Assembly: GCA_017051695.1 (NCBI GenBank)
Contig: JAFIDK010000001.1
Span: forward strand, 992,001 to 1,056,000
Direction of reading: 5' to 3'
Source: Algoriphagus aestuarii
Lineage (GTDB): Bacteria > Bacteroidota > Bacteroidia > Cytophagales > Cyclobacteriaceae
DNA: 64,000 nucleotides
Part shown: positions 17,790-24,549 of the stretch, in pieces
How positions within the stretch are numbered: the stretch's first letter is position 1
How the letters are laid out: every line of letters begins with the position of its first letter
Made by a program: the position numbers and the translations under genes
The notes under the pieces: model-generated
The model's database searches: none
Told to the model about the DNA's origin: nothing
The model's input: only the letters and a program-made list of their open reading frames with translations

Positions 17790-18236
17790 ATGATGAAAGC
17801 CATTGGGTTTATTTTAATTGGTTTTGGACTGATGGAATTATCAGGATGGGCGATTCATAAATATTTGATGCATGGTCCTCTATGGATGATCCATAAGACA
17901 CATCATCAGCCCAGTAAATTTGCATTCGAATTAAATGATCTTTTTTCTTTACTCTTTGGAAGTATTGCTGTTGTATTGATTCTTTTGGGAGTGGAGGATT
18001 TGGATTATAGATTCTGGATGGGAATAGGGATCAGTTTGTATGGAATGTTGTATTTCTTCTTGCATGATGTGCTGATCCATCGGAGAATCAAATGGTTTCA
18101 GAAACCAAAGAATGCATTTTTAAAAGGAATATTTAAAGCCCATCAAGCGCACCACCGAACTAATAAAAAGGAGGACGCCGTTTCATTTGGGTTGTTTTTG
18201 GTACCAAGGGAATATTTTAAAGAGGAGGAAAAGTGA
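17790..18236 (+). CDS. crtZ: Beta-carotene 3-hydroxylase-like di-iron membrane enzyme
   Basis: A 148-residue member of the fatty-acid hydroxylase/sterol desaturase superfamily. The histidine clusters that hold the di-iron centre are visible: HKYLMHG near 25-31, HKTHHQP near 37-43, a middle HDVLIHRR, and HQAHHRTNKKED near the end. This order and small size fit CrtZ, which puts a hydroxyl on C-3 of the beta-ionone ring. Its stop codon overlaps the GTG start of the regulator gene (GTGA), so these two are coupled. The gap of 80 bp after cruF holds no other ORF. Confidence 0.85.
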   Translation: MMKAIGFILIGFGLMELSGWAIHKYLMHGPLWMIHKTHHQPSKFAFELNDLFSLLFGSIAVVLILLGVEDLDYRFWMGIGISLYGMLYFFLHDVLIHRRIKWFQKPKNAFLKGIFKAHQAHHRTNKKEDAVSFGLFLVPREYFKEEEK

Positions 18237-19129
18237 GCACGTATTCAATCAAAGACTTAGAACAATTATCCGGGATCAAGGCACATACCTTGAGAATTTG
18301 GGAACAGCGATACAATTTGCTGAATCCGAAAAGGACAGATACCAATATCAGATATTACGACGACAGTGATCTGAAACTGATTCTGAATGTGGCCTTGTTA
18401 AATGACAATGGGTTTAAGATCAGTAAAATCGCTTCCATGCCAGCTAAACTGATTCGGGAAGAAGTGATGAAATTGACAGATAGATCTCTGACCCATGACG
18501 ATCAGATCCATGCTTTGACGATCTGTATGATCGAAATGGACGAAGATCGTTTTGATAAAATCCTGACCACCAATATTATCAAGATCGGCTTTGAGCAGAC
18601 CATGCTCAATATTATATACCCTTTTCTGGCAAAAATCGGAGTGCTTTGGCAAACTGGTGCGATCAATCCTGCTCAGGAGCATTTTATCTCCAACTTGGTA
18701 CGTCAAAAATTGATTGTGGCGATAGATGGCCAGATACCCAGTGTGACCGGAAAGAAGTTTTTGTTGTTTTTGCCGGAAGGAGAATTACATGAGATTTCCC
18801 TCCTTTTTGCCTCATACTTGATTAAGAGTAAAGGACATAAAGTAATTTACCTAGGCCAAAGTACTCCAAAAGATGATTTGGACGCAGTTTATGACTTATT
18901 GGAGCCTGAATATCTATTGACTGTCATGACTACCTTGCCTACTGGCGAATCTGCTCAGGGTTATGTGGACATGCTCTCTAAGAAGTTTTCGAAATCTCAG
19001 ATTTTTGTATCAGGTTATCAGGTGGTAGGCCAGGATATGATTTTCCCATCCAATGTGATCCAGTTTAATTACATCCGTGATATCAAGGATGTCTTAGAGG
19101 AGATCAGTGAAGAAGTTATAGAAAAGTAG
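18233..19129 (+). CDS. carH: CarH-like MerR-family regulator with B12-binding photoreceptor domain
   Basis: A 298-residue repressor-type protein. Residues 4-70 form a MerR winged helix (YSIKDLEQLSGIKAHTLRIW, then RYYDDSDL). Residues 85-165 are the helical cap, with W139, E149 and H150 giving the W-x9-EH pattern that marks AdoB12 photoreceptors of the CarH type. Residues 175-290 are the Rossmann-like B12 domain, with H186 in ELHEIS as the probable lower cobalt ligand and YLGQSTPKDD as the following loop. The usual ExHxxG ends in Ser here. The start is a GTG with a strong AGAGGAGG ribosome site. Its likely target is the sigma-crt promoter directly downstream. Confidence 0.85.
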   Translation: MSTYSIKDLEQLSGIKAHTLRIWEQRYNLLNPKRTDTNIRYYDDSDLKLILNVALLNDNGFKISKIASMPAKLIREEVMKLTDRSLTHDDQIHALTICMIEMDEDRFDKILTTNIIKIGFEQTMLNIIYPFLAKIGVLWQTGAINPAQEHFISNLVRQKLIVAIDGQIPSVTGKKFLLFLPEGELHEISLLFASYLIKSKGHKVIYLGQSTPKDDLDAVYDLLEPEYLLTVMTTLPTGESAQGYVDMLSKKFSKSQIFVSGYQVVGQDMIFPSNVIQFNYIRDIKDVLEEISEEVIEK

Positions 19130-19158
19130 TTTAATAAATAATCATAAAGATTAAACAA

Positions 19159-19185
19159 AAGCATTTCCGAGGAAATGCTTTTTTT
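19159..19185 (+). terminator. Rho-independent terminator after the carH-like gene
   Basis: Perfect 10-bp stem AAGCATTTCC / GGAAATGCTT with a 2-base loop, then a run of T. It separates the cruF-crtZ-carH unit from the sigma factor operon, so that operon needs its own promoter. Confidence 0.85.
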
Positions 19186-19258
19186 ATGCCTGTTTACCTC
19201 CATTCACGACTAAATATCTGCCGTTCATCTCATTATGTTTATTTATTTTTAAAATTTC

Positions 19259-19312
19259 TTAAACAAAAGCTTGTTATTTTGTTTAATGAATTATAGATTT
19301 GATTAAACAAAA
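19259..19312 (+). promoter_or_regulatory. Putative CarH/MerR operator: inverted repeat plus direct copy
   Basis: TTAAACAAAA at 19259-19268 is mirrored perfectly by TTTTGTTTAA at 19277-19286 (8-bp spacer). A third copy, TTAAACAAAA, lies at 19303-19312, exactly 44 bp after the first. A fourth is at 19151-19160 next to the terminator. The inverted repeat covers the probable -33 region of the sigma-crt promoter and the 19303 copy covers the start region. That is the arrangement expected for repression by a multimeric MerR protein. Binding by the adjacent CarH-like protein is inferred, not shown. Confidence 0.6.
19270..19301 (+). promoter_or_regulatory. Candidate Bacteroidota sigma-A type promoter for the sigma-crt operon
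   Basis: The -7 box TAGATTTG (19294-19301) fits TAnnTTTG exactly. CTTG at 19270-19273 lies 20 bp upstream and could serve as the -33 element (consensus TTTG). Transcription would begin near 19307, about 17 bp before the ATG of the sigma gene, giving a very short leader. The promoter is embedded in the operator repeats. Confidence 0.5.
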
Positions 19313-19323
19313 AGCCAAAAGCC

Positions 19324-19836
19324 ATGACGACTCTAGAATTTAGCTACTCCCTAAACCACCTTTCAAGTTCTTTGAAGCCATTTGCCATGAAGCTCACAAG
19401 GGATATTGATGATGCAAATGATTTACTTCAGGATACGATGGTAAAAGCATATACCAACAAGGATAAATTTGCCGAAGGAACAAACCTAAAAGCATGGCTA
19501 TATACCATTATGAAAAACACCTTTATCACCAACTATCAGAAAATGGTGAGAAGAGGGACTTTTGTGGATACCACAGATAATTTGCATTACCTCAATTCAA
19601 GCACTGTTCAAATAGAAAATGGTGTTTTTGGAAATTTGGCCATGGATGATATCTACGAATCTATTGACCGGCTGGATGACACCTTTAAAACCCCATTTAT
19701 GATGCATTACAGAGGTTTTAAATACCATGAAATTGCCGAAAAATTGCAAATTCCGATAGGAACTGTTAAGAATAGAATTCATATTGCCCGAAAGCTTCTC
19801 AAAGAAGATTTGATGGTATACAAGCATAAAAATTGA
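19324..19836 (+). CDS. ECF-type RNA polymerase sigma factor of the carotenoid operon
   Basis: A 170-residue sigma-70 family protein with region 2 near 25-90 (DANDLLQDTMVKAY, then LKAWLYTIMKNTF) and region 4 near 115-165 (MMHYRGFKYHEIAEKLQIPI, then VKNRIHIARKLL). No anti-sigma gene is adjacent. It is the first gene of the operon, 4 bp before crtI, so it is made together with the pigment enzymes. It could amplify their expression or switch on other light-stress genes elsewhere. Its own promoter matches the housekeeping type and overlaps the presumed CarH operator. That puts this sigma factor second in a cascade: light/B12, then CarH, then sigma. Confidence 0.85.
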   Translation: MTTLEFSYSLNHLSSSLKPFAMKLTRDIDDANDLLQDTMVKAYTNKDKFAEGTNLKAWLYTIMKNTFITNYQKMVRRGTFVDTTDNLHYLNSSTVQIENGVFGNLAMDDIYESIDRLDDTFKTPFMMHYRGFKYHEIAEKLQIPIGTVKNRIHIARKLLKEDLMVYKHKN

Positions 19837-19840
19837 TTCT

Positions 19841-21319
19841 ATGTCCGAGAAACTTGCGGTAGTTATAGGTTCGGGATTTGCCGGATTATCAGCAGCTACC
19901 CATTTAGCAGCAAAAGGATTTAAAGTTACACTAGTAGAAAAAAATGAAAGCCCCGGTGGAAGAGCTAGAAAGTTTGAACATCAGGGTTTTGTTTTTGATA
20001 TGGGACCAAGCTGGTATTGGATGCCGGATGTTTTTGAGAAGTATTTTGCGGCTTTTGGAAAGAAACCATCGGATTATTACGAGCTGATCCGCTTAGACCC
20101 CTCTTATGCGGTGATTTATGGTGAAGGGGACGTGTTGGATATTCCAGCCAATCTGGATGAATTCAAGCTCATGCTGGAGGAGATCGAATCTGGAGCCTCT
20201 GCCCAATTGGATAAATTTTTGGAGCAAGCAGCCTATAAATATCAGGTAGGAATCCATGATCTCGTGACCAAACCAAGTAGGTCTCTGTTTGAGTTTACTT
20301 CACCAGGATTGTTAAAGGATATGTTGCGGATGGATATTTTTCAGTCCATGGCTAAGCATGTCAGGAAATATTTCAAATCGGATAAAATCATCCGGTTGAT
20401 GGAGTTTCCGGTGCTTTTTCTTGGTGAGACCGCAGAGAATATTCCGGCTTTATACAGTTTGATGAATTATGCTGATATCGCTTTAGGCACTTGGTATCCT
20501 CAAAATGGCATGCATGAGATCATTCGAGGGATGGTCAGTTTGGCGGAAGAAAAAGGTGTAGAAATCCGCTATGATTCTGAAGTGGAGGAAATTGAGATTA
20601 AAAACGGAAAGGCCGAATGCGTAAGGTTGCTTTCCGGTGAAAAAATAGAAGCAGATGTGGTCATCGCTGGAGCTGATTACCATCATGTAGACAAGCATTT
20701 GGTGAATCCAAAGTACAGCAATTATTCAGAGGAATATTGGGATACAAGGGTGATGGCACCTTCCAGTTTATTGTTTTACTTAGGAATAAACAAGCGGCTG
20801 GAAAGGTTGAGACATCATAATTTGTTTTTCGACGAGCCGCTGGGACCCCATGCGGATGCCATTTACAAAAATCCGAGATGGCCCGAAAAACCATTGTTTT
20901 ACGTCTGTGCTCCGTCTGTGACGGATAGATCAGTTGCTCCGGACGGAATGGAAAATCTGTTTTTATTGATTCCTTTGGCTCCGGATTTAGAAGATACAGA
21001 GGAGCTTAGAGAGAAGTATTACCATAAGATCATGGATAGGTTGGAGAAAATCACTCAGCAGGAAATCAGATCTCATGTGGTCTTTAAAAGATCTTATGCA
21101 CATCGAGATTTTAAGAATGATTACCATGCCTATAAAGGAAATGCCTATGGTTTGGCGAATACTTTGACTCAAACTGCAATTTTAAAGCCCTCTTTAAAAA
21201 ACAAAAAGGTTTCTAACTTGTATTATACTGGTCAGTTGACTGTTCCCGGTCCGGGTGTTCCGCCTTCCTTGATTTCGGGACAAGTGGTAGCAAATGAAGT
21301 AATCAAGGAAACTTATTAA
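19841..21319 (+). CDS. crtI: Phytoene desaturase (CrtI family)
   Basis: A 492-residue FAD-dependent carotenoid desaturase. The dinucleotide-binding motif GSGFAGLSAA is at 10-19, followed by LVEKNESPGGRARKF. The C-terminal bacterial desaturase signature LYYTGQLTVPGPGVPPSLIS is near 458-477. The length is typical of bacterial CrtI, which takes phytoene to lycopene in four steps. A CrtD-type 3',4'-desaturase is a related possibility. However, the position next to crtB and the canonical C-terminal motif favour CrtI. It lies 4 bp behind the sigma gene and 22 bp before crtB. It is likely a peripheral membrane enzyme. Confidence 0.9.
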   Translation: MSEKLAVVIGSGFAGLSAATHLAAKGFKVTLVEKNESPGGRARKFEHQGFVFDMGPSWYWMPDVFEKYFAAFGKKPSDYYELIRLDPSYAVIYGEGDVLDIPANLDEFKLMLEEIESGASAQLDKFLEQAAYKYQVGIHDLVTKPSRSLFEFTSPGLLKDMLRMDIFQSMAKHVRKYFKSDKIIRLMEFPVLFLGETAENIPALYSLMNYADIALGTWYPQNGMHEIIRGMVSLAEEKGVEIRYDSEVEEIEIKNGKAECVRLLSGEKIEADVVIAGADYHHVDKHLVNPKYSNYSEEYWDTRVMAPSSLLFYLGINKRLERLRHHNLFFDEPLGPHADAIYKNPRWPEKPLFYVCAPSVTDRSVAPDGMENLFLLIPLAPDLEDTEELREKYYHKIMDRLEKITQQEIRSHVVFKRSYAHRDFKNDYHAYKGNAYGLANTLTQTAILKPSLKNKKVSNLYYTGQLTVPGPGVPPSLISGQVVANEVIKETY

Positions 21320-21341
21320 TGGAAAATAGATATATTTAATA

Positions 21342-22187
21342 GTGATGAACCCAAGAGATCTTTTTGATCAGACAACTTTTGAGTGCAGCAAATTGATCAC
21401 CCAACGCTACAGTACCAGCTTCACTTTGGGGATCAAAACGCTTGACCAGAAGTTTCATATGCCCATCTATGCCATATATGGGTTTGTAAGATATGCAGAT
21501 GAAATAGTGGATACTTTCCATGATCAGGACAAGGTCAAACTTTTAGGACGGTTCAAAAAAGACACCTATGAATCCATTGAAGCTGGTATTTCCCTGAATC
21601 CGGTTTTACATTCCTTTCAGTTGGTCGTGAATAAATATCACATTGACCATGCGTTGATTGAAGCTTTTCTTCACAGTATGGAAATGGATCTGGATTTTAA
21701 AACTTACGATGATAGCAAATACCAAGAATACATTTATGGTTCCGCAGAAGTAGTCGGGTTGATGTGTTTAAAGGTTTTTTGTGAGGGAAATCAGGAAGAA
21801 TATGACCGACTGAGAGAATCCGCATGTAAGCTGGGAGCAGCTTTTCAGAAAGTCAACTTTTTAAGGGATATCAAAAGTGATTACGAAGAAAGAGGCCGGG
21901 TTTATTTCCCTGGTGTGGATTTTAATCATTTCGATAAAGTGATCAAAAAGCAAATAGAGGCAGATATTCAACAGGATTTTGATGATTCACTTCCTGGAAT
22001 AGAGCAACTTCCTATAGGAGCCAAACTAGGTGTAAAAGTGGCATATCTCTATTACCAGAAGCTTTTTGATAAGATTAAAGGCCTTCCGGCAGAAACCATC
22101 ACTCAAAGGAGAATCCGAATACCTAATTCCAAGAAATTATCCCTACTGATTGGGACCTATTTCGTAAACAAGCTGGGAATCACCTAA
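21342..22187 (+). CDS. crtB: Phytoene synthase
   Basis: A 281-residue squalene/phytoene synthase family protein that joins two GGPP molecules head to head. The first Asp-rich motif is in RYADEIVDTFHD near 50-61. The second is in FLRDIKSDYEERGRVYFP near 172-189, with the usual tyrosine and phenylalanine neighbours. STSFTLGIK near 25 is the conserved N-terminal helix. The length is standard for bacterial CrtB. Only one base separates its stop from the cyclase ATG. A GGPP synthase (crtE) is not in this window and must be encoded elsewhere. Confidence 0.92.
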   Translation: MMNPRDLFDQTTFECSKLITQRYSTSFTLGIKTLDQKFHMPIYAIYGFVRYADEIVDTFHDQDKVKLLGRFKKDTYESIEAGISLNPVLHSFQLVVNKYHIDHALIEAFLHSMEMDLDFKTYDDSKYQEYIYGSAEVVGLMCLKVFCEGNQEEYDRLRESACKLGAAFQKVNFLRDIKSDYEERGRVYFPGVDFNHFDKVIKKQIEADIQQDFDDSLPGIEQLPIGAKLGVKVAYLYYQKLFDKIKGLPAETITQRRIRIPNSKKLSLLIGTYFVNKLGIT

Positions 22188-22188
22188 T

Positions 22189-22896
22189 ATGGAGAAGTAT
22201 TTATACTTGGGAGTTAATGTCTTTGCCATTTCATTTCCATTGCTGCGATCTTTTGAAAACAAAATTCAGTTTGCAAAAAAATGGGGAGCGCTATTCCCGG
22301 CTATTTTGATCACAGCAGCATTTTTTTTGATCTGGGATCATTGGTTCACGGTAATGGGAGTTTGGGAATTTAACCCAAGGTATATTTTGGGCATTTACTT
22401 CTTTGATTTACCTCTGGAAGAGTGGTTATTTTTTATCACAGTGCCTTTCGCCTGTGTTTTTATTTATGAAGTTTTAAATTACTTCTTTCCAAAAGACCCG
22501 TTCAAAGATCTAGGTAAACCATTTGCCTATGTCATGGTGCCTTTTCTCTTAGGTTTTGGATTATTGCATTTGGATAAGTGGTACACTTCGGTTAACTTTT
22601 TCATCGGAGCAATCGCCTTAGTCATTCATTTTCTGGCTTTTAATGATAAATATTTAGGAAAATTTCTCTTTGCCTATTTAGTTCATTTGATCCCCTTGAT
22701 GCTTTGCAATGGGGTTTTGACTGGTGGGCTGACAGAAGAGCCGGTAGTGATTTATAATAATTCTGAAAATTTGGGAATCCGGATCTGGACTGTACCTGTG
22801 GAGGATACGATTTATTCGATGACCCTATTGCTGATGAATATTTCTTTCTTTGAAAAATTCCGAAGCCATCGAACAATTCAAACAGTAGAAAGTTAA
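22189..22896 (+). CDS. crtYcd: Lycopene cyclase, CrtYcd fusion type
   Basis: A 235-residue membrane protein with about seven hydrophobic helices. It carries two related cyclase half-domains. The first has FDLPLEEWLFFITVPFACVF near 76-95, the second the corresponding TVPVEDTIYSM near 202-212. The PxE(E/D) acid pair is the catalytic signature of the heterodimer-type cyclases (CrtYc plus CrtYd), here fused as in other Bacteroidota. It forms the beta-ionone ring. One ring and one open end would suit a flexixanthin-like product if the CruF-like enzyme acts on the other end. The next gene follows after 6 bp. Confidence 0.88.
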   Translation: MEKYLYLGVNVFAISFPLLRSFENKIQFAKKWGALFPAILITAAFFLIWDHWFTVMGVWEFNPRYILGIYFFDLPLEEWLFFITVPFACVFIYEVLNYFFPKDPFKDLGKPFAYVMVPFLLGFGLLHLDKWYTSVNFFIGAIALVIHFLAFNDKYLGKFLFAYLVHLIPLMLCNGVLTGGLTEEPVVIYNNSENLGIRIWTVPVEDTIYSMTLLLMNISFFEKFRSHRTIQTVES

Positions 22897-22902
22897 TAGG
22901 CT

Positions 22903-23748
22903 ATGAAGAACCTTCAGGTACATATTGATGATCATTCAGGCTTTTGCTTTGGCGTTGTCTATGCCATAGAAATGGCTGAAGAGATTTTGGATGAGCAAGG
23001 TTATTTGTATTGTCTCGGAGATATAGTCCACAATGACGAGGAGGTAAACAGGCTGACTAAGAAAGGATTGAAAATCATTAATCATGAGGAGTTAACTTCC
23101 TTAGTCAATGAAAAGGTCTTGATCCGAGCTCATGGTGAGCCTCCCTCTACTTACGAACTGGCAATCAAGAATAATTTGAATTTAATTGATGCGAGTTGTC
23201 CTGTGGTTTTAAAACTCCAGAATAGAATCAAGAATTCATTTGATAAAGATGAAACGATCTACATCTATGGCAAGCACGGCCATGCAGAAGTGATCGGACT
23301 TTTAGGTCAAACAGGAAACAAAGCCGTGGTTTTTCAGGATATCTCGGAGTTGGACCTGGAGACGTTACCTAGGAGCATCACTTTGTATAGCCAGACAACC
23401 AAAAGCACGGATAAATTTTATGAAATCAATGAGATTCTTAAAAACAACGGAATCTCAGTGAATACAAATGATACTATTTGTAGACAAGTCTCCAATCGGG
23501 ACAAAGAACTGAGGGCTTTTGCAGAACGTTTTGACAAGATCGTTTTTGTCAGTGGTACCAAATCTTCCAATGGTAAGGTGCTGTATAATGTCTGCAAAGA
23601 AAAGAACCCAAATACGTTTTTTGTTTCCAATGCCGACCAGATCATGCCAGATTGGTTTGAAGATGGTGAAAGCATCGGGATCTGTGGAGCGACTTCTACC
23701 CCAATGTGGTTAATGGAACAAGTTCAGGAGAAAATCTTGACTTTCTGA
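22903..23748 (+). CDS. ispH: 4-hydroxy-3-methylbut-2-enyl diphosphate reductase (IspH/LytB)
   Basis: A 281-residue iron-sulfur enzyme making IPP and DMAPP, the last step of the MEP pathway. The three cluster cysteines are in GFCFGV (C15), DASCPVV (near 99) and DTICRQVSNRDKEL (near 190). The conserved histidines RAHGEPP and GKHGHAEV, and the end motif GICGATSTP, are also present. It lies inside the carotenoid operon, 6 bp after the cyclase gene and 23 bp before the ketolase. That ties isoprenoid supply to pigment induction. Whether it is the only ispH in the genome cannot be seen here. Confidence 0.92.
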   Translation: MKNLQVHIDDHSGFCFGVVYAIEMAEEILDEQGYLYCLGDIVHNDEEVNRLTKKGLKIINHEELTSLVNEKVLIRAHGEPPSTYELAIKNNLNLIDASCPVVLKLQNRIKNSFDKDETIYIYGKHGHAEVIGLLGQTGNKAVVFQDISELDLETLPRSITLYSQTTKSTDKFYEINEILKNNGISVNTNDTICRQVSNRDKELRAFAERFDKIVFVSGTKSSNGKVLYNVCKEKNPNTFFVSNADQIMPDWFEDGESIGICGATSTPMWLMEQVQEKILTF

Positions 23749-23771
23749 TCCACTTCAACGTGCTTGCAGCC

Positions 23772-24485
23772 ATGAATGCAGGAAAATCAACTTCATTTCA
23801 TTCTAATATTGATCCTAAAGGAATTCTAATTGCTTTTGGTGTGATCACCTGTTGGGCTGTGTCTTTGATTTATTTACTGAGCATAGAAATCCAATGGGAT
23901 AATCCTATCACCTATTTTTTGGTTTTGCTTCAGATGCATTTATATACCGGATTATTTATCACCGCCCACGATGCCATGCACGGATTAGTTTCATCCAATA
24001 AGATTGTAAACAATGTAATTGGCGTTTTTGCGGCCTTGCTATTTTCCTATAATTTCTACTGGAAACTTTTTCCGAAGCATCATGAGCATCATCGATTTGT
24101 TGCGACTGATAAAGATCCAGATTACCATCAAGAGGATAGGTTCTTTCCTTGGTATTTTAGCTTCATCAAACAATACCTTAGCATTTGGCAATTTTTGCTG
24201 ATGGCATTGACTTTCAACATTCTAAAGTTATTTATTCCTGTGGATAACTTGATTTTATTTTGGATGCTACCGGCTGTGTTATCCACATTTCAGCTTTTTT
24301 ATTTCGGCACATATTTGCCCCATAAGGGCGAAAGTGATAACAAACACCATTCTTCTACCCAATCCAAAAATCATGTTTGGGCCTTTCTTTCCTGTTATTT
24401 TTTTGGATACCATTACGAGCATCATGACTCGCCCGGGACGCCTTGGTGGAGACTTTGGAGAGAAAAAGAAAAAATGAATTCTTAA
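23772..24485 (+). CDS. crtW: CrtW-like beta-carotene ketolase (membrane fatty-acid desaturase fold)
   Basis: About 237 residues from the ATG at 23772; an upstream in-frame start at 23706 would overlap ispH and is less likely. The three histidine boxes of di-iron membrane oxygenases are present: HDAMH near 71-75, HHEHHR near 107-112, and FGYHYEHHDSP near 215-225. The C-terminal EHHDSPGTPWWRL phrase is typical of CrtW ketolases, which oxidise C-4 of the beta-ionone ring. With the crtZ-like hydroxylase this would give a 3-hydroxy-4-keto ring. It is the last gene of the sigma-crt operon. Confidence 0.85.
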   Translation: MNAGKSTSFHSNIDPKGILIAFGVITCWAVSLIYLLSIEIQWDNPITYFLVLLQMHLYTGLFITAHDAMHGLVSSNKIVNNVIGVFAALLFSYNFYWKLFPKHHEHHRFVATDKDPDYHQEDRFFPWYFSFIKQYLSIWQFLLMALTFNILKLFIPVDNLILFWMLPAVLSTFQLFYFGTYLPHKGESDNKHHSSTQSKNHVWAFLSCYFFGYHYEHHDSPGTPWWRLWREKEKMNS

Positions 24486-24517
24486 AAAAAGCGAAATAAA
24501 ACTAAACTTTTTTCGCT
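24484..24517. terminator. Possible terminator hairpin between crtW-like gene and TonB receptor
   Basis: A 7-bp stem AGCGAAA / TTTCGCT with a 14-base loop. The A-run before it makes it a better terminator on the minus strand than on the plus strand. Its role at the end of a plus-strand operon is uncertain. Confidence 0.3.
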
Positions 24518-24549
24518 CAAATTCATTTTGTTTTAGAACATCCAGACTT

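Noticed and set aside
18233-18240. Alternative ATG start for the CarH-like gene
   Set aside because: The GTG at 18233 has a strong AGAGGAGG site just upstream and overlaps the crtZ stop; an ATG further in would cut into the MerR DNA-binding helix.
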